From JANWVO01 sp037446555 (GTDB taxonomy: Bacteria; Acidobacteriota; Terriglobia; Bryobacterales; Bryobacteraceae): DNA of 64,000 nucleotides. Shown one piece after another: positions 51,550-60,455 of this stretch (the stretch's first letter is position 1; every line of letters begins with the position of its first letter). Made by a program: the position numbers and the translations under genes. The stretch is taken from positions 6,240-70,239 of the forward strand of contig JBBIIK010000018.1 in assembly GCA_037446555.1 (NCBI GenBank), given 5' to 3'. Below the pieces are notes generated by a model that was not told the origin of the DNA, ran no database searches, and saw nothing but the letters and a program-made list of their open reading frames with translations.

Positions 51550-52545
51550 ATGCAAACGGCACATTCCGCTGGGAAAAAGGTTCTCCTGCTGCGGCCGAGG
51601 GGCTTTTGCGCAGGCGTCGTTCGCGCCATTGACATCGTGAAGATCGCATTGGAGCTGTACGGCGCCCCGATCTACGTCCGCAAGGAGATCGTCCACAACC
51701 GCCATGTGGTCGACGAACTCCGCGCGATGGGCGCCATCTTCGTCAATGAGCTCGGAGATGTCCCAGCCGGCGCACGGGTCATCTTCAGCGCCCATGGCGT
51801 TTCGCCGGCCGTCCGGCAGACCGCGAAAGAGCGCGGGCTCGCGGTGATCGACGCCACCTGCCCGCTCGTCACCAAGGTCCACCTGGAAGCCGTGCGGTTC
51901 GCGAAGGAAGGCTACACGATCCTCCTGATCGGCCACAAGGAGCACGAGGAGATCGAGGGCACTTACGGCGAAGCGCCTGCCAACACCATCATCGTCGAAT
52001 CCGAAGAGGACGCCCAGAGGGTGGAGGTTTCCGATCCGGACAAGGTCTGCTATCTCACGCAAACCACGCTGAGCCTCGACGAAACCCGGGGCATCATCGA
52101 AATTCTCGTGCGCCGGTTCCCGAAGATCGCCGGCCCCAAGTCCCAGGACATCTGCTATGCCACGCAGAACCGCCAGACGGCCGTGAAAGCGGTGGCGCCG
52201 CTGTGCGAGCTGCTGCTCGTGGTAGGCAGCCAGAACAGTTCGAATTCCAAGCGCCTGGTGGAAGTCTGCCAGCGGGCCGGCGTGCCCAGCTACTTGATCG
52301 ACGACCGCCGGTTCCTCCGCGACGAATGGCTGGAGGGCGTGAAGACGGTTTCCGTCACCGCCGGCGCTTCCGCTCCGGAGAACCTGGTGCAGGAGCTGAT
52401 TGAAGAGCTGCGGGAACGCGGCTTCCATACGGTGGAAGAGGTCGACATCATCGAAGAGGACGTGCGCTTCAGCCTGCCCGCCGAAGTGCAGGTTCCCTTG
52501 GCGCGCCTGGCCGGAACGGTTCCTCCGCCGTCCGCTCTGGCATGA
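51550..52545 (+). CDS. ispH: 4-Hydroxy-3-methylbut-2-enyl diphosphate reductase
   Basis: IspH makes IPP and DMAPP in the last step of the MEP pathway using a 4Fe-4S cluster. The 331-residue protein has the three cluster cysteines: RPRGFCAGVVRAI (C20), VIDATCPLVTKVH and QDICYATQNRQ. It also has the substrate segment VVGSQNSSNSKRLVEV. The gene lies first in the hopanoid series, so it supplies isoprene units for squalene. Its stop overlaps the cyclase start (ATGA). Confidence 0.97.
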   Translation: MQTAHSAGKKVLLLRPRGFCAGVVRAIDIVKIALELYGAPIYVRKEIVHNRHVVDELRAMGAIFVNELGDVPAGARVIFSAHGVSPAVRQTAKERGLAVIDATCPLVTKVHLEAVRFAKEGYTILLIGHKEHEEIEGTYGEAPANTIIVESEEDAQRVEVSDPDKVCYLTQTTLSLDETRGIIEILVRRFPKIAGPKSQDICYATQNRQTAVKAVAPLCELLLVVGSQNSSNSKRLVEVCQRAGVPSYLIDDRRFLRDEWLEGVKTVSVTAGASAPENLVQELIEELRERGFHTVEEVDIIEEDVRFSLPAEVQVPLARLAGTVPPPSALA

Positions 52546-54332
52546 CCTCTGTATTCACAGCCGGCGACCCGGAAGCGCTAGGCGGCGCCGCCAGGCGCGC
52601 CGCATCCTGTTTGGCGGGCTGGCAAACGCCCGAAGGCATGTGGCCGAACCTGCTGGAGGGAGGGCCTTATCTGGAGGTTCTCCATGCGCTCGGGGCCCGG
52701 TTGCTCCGTCGCAGGCAGCCTGCGCAGGCGAACGAGAACGAAGCGTGGGCGCACCGCCTGCTCGCGTCCCGGAACCAGGACGGGGGCTTCGCCCTCTGGC
52801 ATGGCGGTCCGTCGGACTTCACCGCAAGCATCGAGGCCTATCTTGCCCTTCGCCTGTCGGGCGTCCCTGCCGGAGATGCGGCGATGCAGGGGCTGGGCGG
52901 ATGGATCGCCAACCGCGGCGGGCTGGACCGCTGCCCTGCCTCCACGTGGATCAAGCTCGTCTGGACCGGCGCGGCGCCGGACGAGAGGATGGAGAGCGTT
53001 CCTCCGGAGCACTTCTATTTTCTCGACTACAGCCGGTTCCCCGCCCTCGTTCGCCAGCAGACCGTCTGCGATGCGGCGCTCTCCATCGCCGCCTATCTGC
53101 GCGGGGCGGCGCAACCGAAGCCCGCGCCGGATGCCCCGGCGATGCGGCAAGAGCTGCCGCCGCCCGCCGAAACAGAAAAGACCGGTTTTGATTTATACAG
53201 CCTGAGCGGGATGCTCATCAGCCGCTGGGCGCGATTTGCGCCGCGCGCGCTCCGCGACCCCATCGTCTACCGCGCCTACGACGCCATGGTGGAGGAGGCG
53301 TTGCGCTGGCCCACGCTTCCGGTGGCCCTGCATGCCGCGCTGGCCGTGGAGGCGGCCGGCGGCCGCGGATCGCACGCGCTCGCGCATCTGGACCGCACGC
53401 TCTCCCTGCTGGGGCCGGAAGACGGCCACGCCACGCCACGCCCTTGCGACTTCGGGATTCGCGATGCCGCCCTCGCGCTTCAGGCGCTGGCGGTGGCAGA
53501 TCGCGCCACCGGCCTGGAAGCCGCGGTCGAGGCGCTTCTTGCCCGGTACCGCCGCGGCGAGGCCGCGCCGGGCGACCCTGCGGCCGGCTGGCCTCCCGGA
53601 GACCTGCACTCTACGCCGGATGCTGAAACCACGGCCCTCGTCCTGCTCGCGCTGCGCCACGCCGCGCCGAAGATGAACGCGGACGACCCGGTCATCGGCG
53701 AGGCCGTCTCGGCTCTGGCAGCCTCTCAACAGGCCGACGGCGGTTGGAGCCCTGGCACCGGCGCCGGATCCGCCGCCGACGTGACAGCCACCGTGCTGGA
53801 AGCGCTGATCGAGTGCGGCCACCCGCGGTCGTCGCCCGCAGTTGTGCGGGCAGTGGAGTTTCTCGAAGATTCCCAGCACGCGGAAGCCTGGTGGGACGGC
53901 GCCCGCGGCCTGCACCGCCTCTACGGGACTGCCATGGCTTTGCGGGGGCTCCGCGCCGCCGGCTTCGACGAACGCGAAGCGGCCGTTCTGCGCGCCGGCG
54001 AATGGATCCGCTCCATCCAGAACGCCGAGGGCGGCTGGGGCGAGGCGCCTTCGTCGATTGCAAGCGCGCAGTTCGCCCCCGGGCCCAGCACGCCGGCGCA
54101 AACCGCCTGGGCGCTGATGGGCTTGCTGGCCGGCGGAGACAACTCGAGCGAAAGCGTCCGCCGCGGCTATGCCTGGCTGCTCGCAAACCAGGGCGACGAC
54201 GGCCAGTGGGACCCCGCAGCTCCCTGCATGCCGGGCGTCGCCTGCGCGCCGTTTTTGCTGGATCCGCTCGGCGCCGTCGCGTACCCGCTGCTGGCTCTTC
54301 GCGAACGGCTCGCAGAAGTTGCCGCGCCATGA
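52542..54332 (+). CDS. Squalene-hopene-cyclase homologue with altered DXDD motif
   Basis: This 596-residue protein has prenyltransferase/cyclase alpha-alpha barrel repeats (QQADGGWSPG, QNAEGGWGEA, NQGDDGQWDP). It aligns with bacterial squalene-hopene cyclases in the second half (ADVTATVLEALIECG, RLYGTAMALRGLRAAG, STPAQTAWALMGLLAGG). The catalytic DXDD, normally in a PDVDDTA context, is here PDAETTA (D360-A-E362-T363), so the central Asp is Glu and the last Asp is Thr. The N-terminal half is more diverged and shorter than the usual 630-residue enzyme. It could be a cyclase of changed activity or another triterpene enzyme. Surrounding hpn genes argue for a hopanoid or related role. Confidence 0.75.
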   Translation: MTSVFTAGDPEALGGAARRAASCLAGWQTPEGMWPNLLEGGPYLEVLHALGARLLRRRQPAQANENEAWAHRLLASRNQDGGFALWHGGPSDFTASIEAYLALRLSGVPAGDAAMQGLGGWIANRGGLDRCPASTWIKLVWTGAAPDERMESVPPEHFYFLDYSRFPALVRQQTVCDAALSIAAYLRGAAQPKPAPDAPAMRQELPPPAETEKTGFDLYSLSGMLISRWARFAPRALRDPIVYRAYDAMVEEALRWPTLPVALHAALAVEAAGGRGSHALAHLDRTLSLLGPEDGHATPRPCDFGIRDAALALQALAVADRATGLEAAVEALLARYRRGEAAPGDPAAGWPPGDLHSTPDAETTALVLLALRHAAPKMNADDPVIGEAVSALAASQQADGGWSPGTGAGSAADVTATVLEALIECGHPRSSPAVVRAVEFLEDSQHAEAWWDGARGLHRLYGTAMALRGLRAAGFDEREAAVLRAGEWIRSIQNAEGGWGEAPSSIASAQFAPGPSTPAQTAWALMGLLAGGDNSSESVRRGYAWLLANQGDDGQWDPAAPCMPGVACAPFLLDPLGAVAYPLLALRERLAEVAAP

Positions 54333-54366
54333 CCCCCCGCACTTGTTTCCACAAAGGAGCCGCCGC

Positions 54367-55341
54367 ATGAAGCCCGCGCTGGTCACAGGCGTTTCCGGCT
54401 TCCTGGGCTGGCATGTTGCCCAGGAATTGCTACGGCGTGGCGTGCCCGTTCGCGCTCTTGTGCGCCGTCCGGAGGCGGTTCTGGACGTGGACGCCGAACT
54501 GGTGGCCGGCGACCTGCGGGACGCCGGTTCGGTGCGCCGCGCCGTGGAAGGCTGCGGCCTCGTGTTTCACGTCGCGGCCGACTACCGGCTGTGGGTGCGG
54601 CATCCGCGCGAGATGTATGAATCCAACGTGGGCGGCACCCGCAACGTGCTGCAAGCCGCGCGGAGCGCCGGCGTGGAGCGTATCGTGTACACCAGCACGG
54701 TCGGCTGCATCGGGTTCGTGAAGGACGGGCTCGGCGATGAAACCACCCCTGTGTCCCTGGCGGACATGACGGGCCATTACAAGCGGTCCAAGTGGCTGGC
54801 CGAACAGGAGGCGCTGGCGGCCGCCCGCGAAGGGCTGCCCGTCGTGATCGTCAATCCTACGGCGCCAGTGGGCGCGCGCGACGTCAAGCCGACGCCCACC
54901 GGACAGACCGTGCTCGACTTCCTCCGCGGGCGAATGCCCGCCTATGTCGACACGGGGCTGAACATCGTCGATGCCGCCGACGCGGCCGTGGGCCACTGCC
55001 TGGCATGCGAGCACGGGCGGCCCGGCGAGCGTTATATTCTCGGAAGCGAGAACCTGACGTTGAAACAAATCTTTGAGATTTTGTCGCGCCTCACCGGCCG
55101 CCCGGCGCCACGCCTCCGGCTGCCTTGGGCGGCGGCCTTCGCAGCAGCCGCCGCCGACACGCTGCGCGCGCGGTTGACGGGATCGCCGCCGCGCGCCCCT
55201 CTGGACGCGGTCCGCATGGCCCGCAAGAAGATGTGGGTCAGCTCGGCCAAGGCGGAACGCGAGCTCGGGTTCAGTCCCGCGCCGGCGGAAGCCGCCCTGC
55301 GGCACGCCGTGGAATGGTTTCAGGCCCATGGATACTGCTGA
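54367..55341 (+). CDS. hpnA: Hopanoid-associated sugar epimerase HpnA-like
   Basis: This 324-residue extended SDR/NAD-dependent epimerase has the Rossmann motif VTGVSGFLGWHVAQELL, AADYRLWVRHPREMYESNVGGT, and YKRSK as the catalytic YxxxK. The segments VIVNPTAPVGARDVKPTPTG and GENLTLKQIFEIL-like text are typical of the hopanoid-associated group. Its exact role is unknown. The ATG at 54367 follows an AAAGGAG ribosome site. The gene lies 34 bases after the cyclase and overlaps hpnG by 14. Confidence 0.9.
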   Translation: MKPALVTGVSGFLGWHVAQELLRRGVPVRALVRRPEAVLDVDAELVAGDLRDAGSVRRAVEGCGLVFHVAADYRLWVRHPREMYESNVGGTRNVLQAARSAGVERIVYTSTVGCIGFVKDGLGDETTPVSLADMTGHYKRSKWLAEQEALAAAREGLPVVIVNPTAPVGARDVKPTPTGQTVLDFLRGRMPAYVDTGLNIVDAADAAVGHCLACEHGRPGERYILGSENLTLKQIFEILSRLTGRPAPRLRLPWAAAFAAAAADTLRARLTGSPPRAPLDAVRMARKKMWVSSAKAERELGFSPAPAEAALRHAVEWFQAHGYC

Positions 55342-56047
55342 TCCGTTACCCGTGGTCGCCATCGCCGCCGATCCGCTCGAGTTCCGCGGGCTGCTTCGCC
55401 ACGCGCGGCGCCCGCGCAGGCTTGCCTGGCCTCTCGGCTACGTCCGGGAGGCGGAGATCGCCGGACGCCGCTGGATTCTCGCCGCCCACGGCGCCGGCCC
55501 GCGCCTCGCCCGCGCCGCCTCCGAGACGGCGCTCGACCGCATGGCGGGACGCGCGGTGGTGCTGAGCACAGGCTTCTGCGGCGCCTTGGATCCGCAGCTT
55601 CCCTATGGAGCCATCTTCGCCGCGCGCGAGGTGATCGGCGCTGCCACTTCCCGCCGCTACCCTGCTTCCTTGCCAGCCTCGCCCGCCCCGTTCCACCAGG
55701 GGCTTCTCTGGACCCAGGACCGTGCCGCCATCTCTCCCGGCGAGAAAGCCGCTCTGCGGCCAAGCGGCGCCGTCGCCGTCGATATGGAAGCCGCCGCCGT
55801 CGCCGAGCAGGCCCTGCGGCGCAACGCCCGCTTCTACTGCGTCCGCGTCGTCTCCGACACCGCCGCCGATCCCCTGCCCCTCGATTTCAACGCATCGCGT
55901 GACGAGGACGGGCGCTTCTCCAAATCGCGCATCACTCTCGCCGCTCTGATGCATCCTAATAGTTTGATACCCTTGCTCCGGTTCGGTCGGCGCTGCCGGC
56001 GAGCCGCAGCCATCTTGGGAGACTTCCTTGTCGCTTGCCGCCTCTGA
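55328..56047 (+). CDS. hpnG: Hopanoid-associated phosphorylase HpnG-like
   Basis: HpnG removes adenine from adenosylhopane to give ribosylhopane. This 239-residue protein belongs to the purine nucleosidase/phosphorylase superfamily: LSTGFCGALDPQLPYGAIFAAREV, AVDMEAAAVAEQA with the nucleoside-binding Met-Glu, and RVVSDTAADPLPLDF with the catalytic Asp. It overlaps hpnA by 14 bases. HpnH, which makes its substrate, is not in the window. Confidence 0.85.
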   Translation: MDTADPLPVVAIAADPLEFRGLLRHARRPRRLAWPLGYVREAEIAGRRWILAAHGAGPRLARAASETALDRMAGRAVVLSTGFCGALDPQLPYGAIFAAREVIGAATSRRYPASLPASPAPFHQGLLWTQDRAAISPGEKAALRPSGAVAVDMEAAAVAEQALRRNARFYCVRVVSDTAADPLPLDFNASRDEDGRFSKSRITLAALMHPNSLIPLLRFGRRCRRAAAILGDFLVACRL

Positions 56048-57116
56048 CATCGGCCGGGAGATGATGGCCGCCGTTTACACCGGCGATGGGCGCATCCAGG
56101 TCCAGCCGGTTCCCGTGCCCGAGATCGGTTCCGGCGAAATCCTGGTCCGCGTGGAGGCCTGTGGCATCTGCCACACGGATCTGAAGAAGGTCGCCCACGA
56201 TCTGCTCCCCCCGCCCCGCATCTACGGCCATGAGACCGCGGGCGTGGTGGTCCGGGTGGGCGATGGAGTCACGAAGTTCCGCCCCGGGGACCGCGTCGTC
56301 GCCTTCCACCACATTCCCTGCCGGAAATGTTTTTACTGCGAGAGGAAGCTCTACGCGCAATGCGACACCTACAAGAAGGTTGGCATCACGGCGGGCTTTG
56401 AGCCCGCCGGCGGCGGCTTCGGCCAGTACGTCCGCGTCATGGACTGGATCGTCCGCGACGGCGTGGAGCGGATCCCCGACGGAGTGCCCTTCGAGGTGGC
56501 GAGCCTCGTGGAGCCCGTCAATACAGTATTGAAAGCGGTTGTGGAGGCCGCGCCACGCCCGGACGACGTCGTACTGGTCCAGGGGCAGGGCCCCATCGGA
56601 CTGATGTTCACCATGCTGTTGCACCGGACCGGCTGCTCGATCCTGGCTACCGATACCATCCCTCGCCGGCTGCGGCTCGCCCGCCGCTTCGGCGCCGCCG
56701 AGGCGTGGAACCCGCTGGAAACAGATGTCGCCGCCCGCTGCCGCGCCCTGACCTCCGGGCGGGGGGTGGATCAGGTTTTTGTGGCCGCCTCGGCGCCGGG
56801 CGTCGTGGATCAGGCTATCGCTGCATCCCGTCCTGGTAGTAGAATATTGTTTTTCGCCCAGACGTCCGAGACAGAAAGGATCGAATTGTCCGGCGCAGAC
56901 ATCTGCAAGTATGAGAGAACTTTGTTCGGTGTCTACAGCGCCTCGGTCGATCTGCAAGCCGAATCGGCGCGTCTGGTGATGAGCGGGGATCTACCCGTGC
57001 AGGATCTGATCTCGCACCGCCTGCCCCTCACCGCCATCCGGGACGGCATCCATCGCGCGATGCATCCGGACGGCGAATCGTTGAAAATCATCGTTCAGCC
57101 ACAGAGGTTGAGTTGA
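56028..57116 (+). CDS. Zinc-dependent alcohol dehydrogenase (first)
   Basis: This is a medium-chain dehydrogenase of about 362 residues. It has the catalytic zinc site CGICHTDLKK and GHETAGVVVRVGDG, the structural zinc Cys set in CRKCFYCERKLYAQC, and the Rossmann region VLVQGQGPIGLMFTM. Its relatives are threonine- or sorbitol-dehydrogenase-like. The TTG at 56028 follows GGGAG by six bases. ATG codons at 56061 and 56064 sit too close to a ribosome site to be preferred. Substrate unknown. It overlaps hpnG by 20 bases, so it is part of the cluster. Confidence 0.87.
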   Translation: MSLAASDIGREMMAAVYTGDGRIQVQPVPVPEIGSGEILVRVEACGICHTDLKKVAHDLLPPPRIYGHETAGVVVRVGDGVTKFRPGDRVVAFHHIPCRKCFYCERKLYAQCDTYKKVGITAGFEPAGGGFGQYVRVMDWIVRDGVERIPDGVPFEVASLVEPVNTVLKAVVEAAPRPDDVVLVQGQGPIGLMFTMLLHRTGCSILATDTIPRRLRLARRFGAAEAWNPLETDVAARCRALTSGRGVDQVFVAASAPGVVDQAIAASRPGSRILFFAQTSETERIELSGADICKYERTLFGVYSASVDLQAESARLVMSGDLPVQDLISHRLPLTAIRDGIHRAMHPDGESLKIIVQPQRLS

Positions 57117-57120
57117 ATTT

Positions 57121-58158
57121 ATGAAGAAGATGAAGGCTGCCGTACTCTACGGTCGCGAGCAGGTGCGCGTAGAAGAGGTGGCCGTCCCTGCTATCGAAAA
57201 GGGCGATGTGCTCGTCCGCGTCCGCGCCGCGCTCACCTGTGGCACCGACGTCAAGGTCTTCCGCCGGGGCTACCACGCCAAGATGATTGTGCCCCCGGCG
57301 CTGTTTGGACATGAACTGGCAGGCGACATCGTCAAGGTCGGCTCGCACGTGGAGAGCTTCCGCGTAGGGCAGCGCATTGTGGCTGCCAACTCCGCTCCAT
57401 GCCTCAACTGCTTCTACTGCCGCAAGGGGCTGGAGAACCTCTGCGAGGACCTGCTGTTCAACAACGGCGCCTATGCCGAATACATCCGGATCCCGGCGCG
57501 CATTGCGCAGCGGAACACGTACGAAATCCCGCCGCACCTGAGCTACCAGGACGCCGCCCTCATCGAGCCTCTCGCCTGCGTGCTGAAGGGCCTCGAAGAA
57601 ACCAACGTCCGTCCCGGGGACAACGTGGTCGTCATCGGTCAAGGGCCCATCGGCCTGATGTTCGTGCGTCTGGCCAAAGTCTATGGCGCGCGTGTCATCG
57701 CCCTCGGCCGCCGCCAGTCCCAGCTCGACCGCGCCCTCCGCATGGGAGCCCACGACGCTCTCATCAACACAGACCCCGAAAGCGTGGTCGGCGAGGTCCG
57801 CAACCTCACCGGCGGCTACGGCGCCGATGTCGTCATCGAGGCTGTCGGCAACCCGGAGACCTGGGAGCTCGCCGTGCGCCTGCTGCGCCGCGGCGGCACG
57901 GCGCAGTTCTTCGGCGGCTGCCCCTCAGACACCCGCATCACCCTGGAGACGCAGCTCCTGCATTACTCCGAGATCAAGTGCGTCGCCAGCTTCCACCACA
58001 CGCCCGCCTACATCCGCAAGGCGCTCGACGTAGTCAGCCGGGGCGACATCTCCGCCCGCGACTTCGTCAACCGCGAAGAGCCTCTGACCAACCTGCTCGA
58101 CGTGCTGCGCCACCTCATGAGCCACAACGGCCACATGAAGACGGCCATTATCCCCTGA
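57121..58158 (+). CDS. Zinc-dependent alcohol dehydrogenase (second)
   Basis: This 345-residue medium-chain dehydrogenase is paralogous to the preceding gene: CGTDVKVFRRGYHAK, GHELAGDIVKVGSHV, CLNCFYCRKGLENLC as the structural zinc site, and VVVIGQGPIGLMFV. It starts four bases after the first. Two adjacent but diverged dehydrogenases inside a hopanoid gene group suggest sequential oxidation steps or a two-subunit enzyme, possibly on a side-chain sugar or alcohol (inference). No direct evidence for the substrate is visible. Confidence 0.87.
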   Translation: MKKMKAAVLYGREQVRVEEVAVPAIEKGDVLVRVRAALTCGTDVKVFRRGYHAKMIVPPALFGHELAGDIVKVGSHVESFRVGQRIVAANSAPCLNCFYCRKGLENLCEDLLFNNGAYAEYIRIPARIAQRNTYEIPPHLSYQDAALIEPLACVLKGLEETNVRPGDNVVVIGQGPIGLMFVRLAKVYGARVIALGRRQSQLDRALRMGAHDALINTDPESVVGEVRNLTGGYGADVVIEAVGNPETWELAVRLLRRGGTAQFFGGCPSDTRITLETQLLHYSEIKCVASFHHTPAYIRKALDVVSRGDISARDFVNREEPLTNLLDVLRHLMSHNGHMKTAIIP

Positions 58159-58177
58159 CCCTGCGCGGACGCCCGGC

Positions 58178-59098
58178 GTGGAGCTGCTCGAACCGATCCC
58201 GTTTCTCCGGTCCTCCGAAGCCTCCTCCAGAACCTGGACTCCCGCAGATTCCGCCGCCTATACGCGGTGGCTGGCCACGCACCATTACGAGAACTTCCAC
58301 GTCGTCTCCCTCCTTCTGCCCAAGCGGCTGCACCAGGACTTTTACAACGTCTACGCTTTTTGCCGCTGGGCCGATGATCTCGGCGACGAAACCGGCGATC
58401 CGCAGGAAAGCCTGCGGCTGCTCGCCTGGTGGCGCGAACGGTTGCGCGCGCTGTATGCCGGTGAGCCCCCCGCCCACCCCGTCTTCGTGGCGCTGTCCGA
58501 AACCATCGCCCGTCACGAGCTCCCCCTCCAGCCCTTCGACGGCCTGATCGACGCATTTCTTCAGGATCAAACCGTCACCCGTTACCGCGACTGGGAACAC
58601 GTCGTCGATTACTGCCGCCGCTCCGCCAACCCCGTCGGCCGCCTCGTCCTCATGCTCTGCGGCTACCGCGACCAAGAGCGCTTCCGCCTTTCTGACGCCA
58701 CCTGCACGGCGCTGCAACTCGCCAATTTCTGGCAGGACGTGGCCGTCGATCTCGGCAAGGGACGCATCTACATCCCGCAGCACCTGATGGCGCTGCACGG
58801 CTGCCCGGAGCAGGACGTCGTCGCGCGCCGTGCCACGCCCTCCTTCCGCCGCGTTCTGCGCGATGCCGTGGACTACGCGCAGGCGCTGTTCGAGCAGGGC
58901 CAGCCTCTCGCCCGCATGGTGGACCGCCGCTTGGCCCTCGACATCGACCTGTTCAGCCGCGGCGGCATGAAGGTGCTCGAAAAGATCCGCGCCCAGGAAT
59001 ATGACGTGCTCAGCTCGCGCCCCGCAATTTCAAAGACCGAGCGCGCCATGCTCTTTCTCGGCAGCCTCGCCCGGCTCGCCTTCCGGAGAGCCGCATGA
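58178..59098 (+). CDS. hpnC: Squalene synthase HpnC
   Basis: HpnC converts hydroxysqualene-type intermediates in the three-enzyme squalene route. The 306-residue all-alpha protein has the first aspartate-rich motif YAFCRWADDLGDETGD and the second LANFWQDVAVDLGKGRIYIP. It begins with ENFHVVSLLLPKRLHQDFYNVYAF, typical of HpnC. The GTG start lies 20 bases after the second dehydrogenase. Its stop overlaps hpnD by four bases. Confidence 0.93.
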   Translation: MELLEPIPFLRSSEASSRTWTPADSAAYTRWLATHHYENFHVVSLLLPKRLHQDFYNVYAFCRWADDLGDETGDPQESLRLLAWWRERLRALYAGEPPAHPVFVALSETIARHELPLQPFDGLIDAFLQDQTVTRYRDWEHVVDYCRRSANPVGRLVLMLCGYRDQERFRLSDATCTALQLANFWQDVAVDLGKGRIYIPQHLMALHGCPEQDVVARRATPSFRRVLRDAVDYAQALFEQGQPLARMVDRRLALDIDLFSRGGMKVLEKIRAQEYDVLSSRPAISKTERAMLFLGSLARLAFRRAA

Positions 59099-59940
59099 CC
59101 TCGCTCGAAGAATCCCGGCGCCACTGCGAATCCGTCGCCCGCCGCCGCGCCCGCAACTTCTATTACTCCTTCCTTGCCCTACCCGCGCCCAAACGCCGCG
59201 CCATGTGCGCCCTCTACGCCTTCATGCGCGAATGCGACGATCTGAGCGACGGCCACCGCGCCAGCCGCGAAGCCCTGCTCGATTGGCGCCGGCAGCTCGA
59301 TGAAGCGCTCGAGGGCGGTATGCCCCCGCACCCGGTTTGGCCCGCCTTCCTTGACACCGTGCGCCGCTACCGCATCCCGCAGGATTGCCTCTACGGCATG
59401 ATCGACGGCGTCTCCTCCGACCTTGAACCCCGCGCCTTCCAGACCTTCGACGACCTCTACCGCTACTGCTACCTCGTCGCCTCAGTCGTCGGCATCGCCA
59501 CGATCCACGTCTTCGGCTTCTCCAATCCCCGCGCGCCCCAACTCGCCGAACGCTGCGGCATCGCCTTCCAGCTCACCAACATCCTCCGCGACGTCCGCGA
59601 GGACGCCCTCAACGGGCGCATCTACCTGCCCCGCGAGGACATGGCCCGCTTCCACGTTGCGCCGGAGATGCTCGCGGCGCCAGCCGTTTCCCGCGAGCTG
59701 CGTGATCTGCTCGCCTTCGAAGCCTCCCGCGCCCGCGCCTTCTACGGCGAAGCCCGGCCCCTCATCGAAATGGTCGATCCCGAATGCCGTCACGCCCTCT
59801 GGGCCCTCATCGAAATCTACCGCCGCCTGCTCGGCCGCATCGAAAAGAGCAATTACGAGGTTCTCGCCTCCCGCATCCGCCTGCCTGCGCTCGAAAAAAC
59901 GGCCATCGCCCTCCGCGCCATTCTCCGCCGCGCCCTTTGA
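59095..59940 (+). CDS. hpnD: Presqualene diphosphate synthase HpnD
   Basis: HpnD couples two farnesyl diphosphates into presqualene diphosphate. The 281-residue protein has RARNFYYSFLALPAPKRRAMCALYAFMRECDDLSDG (first Asp motif), FQLTNILRDVREDALNGRIYLP (second motif) and RSFYGEA-like text (ARAFYGEARPLIEMVDPE). Together with HpnC it needs HpnE to reach squalene, but no HpnE gene follows. The tmRNA gene lies 86 bases downstream. Confidence 0.94.
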   Translation: MTSLEESRRHCESVARRRARNFYYSFLALPAPKRRAMCALYAFMRECDDLSDGHRASREALLDWRRQLDEALEGGMPPHPVWPAFLDTVRRYRIPQDCLYGMIDGVSSDLEPRAFQTFDDLYRYCYLVASVVGIATIHVFGFSNPRAPQLAERCGIAFQLTNILRDVREDALNGRIYLPREDMARFHVAPEMLAAPAVSRELRDLLAFEASRARAFYGEARPLIEMVDPECRHALWALIEIYRRLLGRIEKSNYEVLASRIRLPALEKTAIALRAILRRAL

Positions 59941-59952
59941 CGCCGCCCCGTC

Positions 59953-59981
59953 TTGGCACGCCGCCCCGCCCGCGCTATCCT
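59953..59981 (+). promoter_or_regulatory. Promoter of the tmRNA gene
   Basis: TTGGCA (59953-59958), 17 bases, TATCCT (59976-59981) match the sigma-70 consensus at five and four of six. The distance to the tmRNA 5' end (60026) leaves a precursor leader of about 38 bases, which contains a small hairpin (AGGCGC with GCGCCT). Confidence 0.5.
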
Positions 59982-60025
59982 GAAAACAGAGGCGCTTGTC
60001 TGCAGGCGCCTGAATCTGCGGAAAA

Positions 60026-60376
60026 GGGGGCGTAACGGCTTCGACGGGATGGGATCGACGAAGTAAGGCGTGCCGGGTTCCGAGCTCCCGTAAAAAGATC
60101 GGAAAACCAAAACTGCCAATCAGCAGTTTGCCTACGCTGCCTAATTTTTAGGCGGCCGCTGAACGGCGGCGGGCCTGCGGGCCGCCGGGAAGCGTCATCT
60201 TCGCAGGCTGGGATCAAGGCTGCCGCCTGAGGCCGGGATCCGAGACCCTTCAGGCTGGACGCCGCGCGGCCGCGCCGGTCCGGGCCGCAGCGTCGAGATC
60301 CATAGGCCGGATACGCACGTAGGCTTGCTTCGGAGAACCATTTCGGACGCGGGTTCGACTCCCGCCGCCTCCACCA
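60026..60376 (+). ncRNA. ssrA: Transfer-messenger RNA
   Basis: tmRNA rescues stalled ribosomes by acting as alanyl-tRNA and then as message. The 5' part GGGGGCGTAACGGCTTCGAC is the conserved start. Its acceptor GGGGGCG pairs with CGCCTCC at 60366-60372, followed by an A and an encoded CCA (60374-60376). The T arm is GCGGGTTCGACTCCCGC. The tag frame ends ANQQFAYAA and TAA at 60142-60144. The resume codon is uncertain. GC-rich pseudoknot stems occupy the remaining middle region. Confidence 0.97.
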
Positions 60377-60455
60377 CTCCCTCCCCGCTTCCCCGCATCC
60401 TTCCACCCGCAACTTTCAACGCCGGCAGCGGCAACCCGCCGGTTCGAGCCAGCGG

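Noticed and set aside
53193..54386. Leftward frame opposite the cyclase homologue
   Set aside because: No family features and fully antisense to a gene with many recognisable QxxxGGW repeats.
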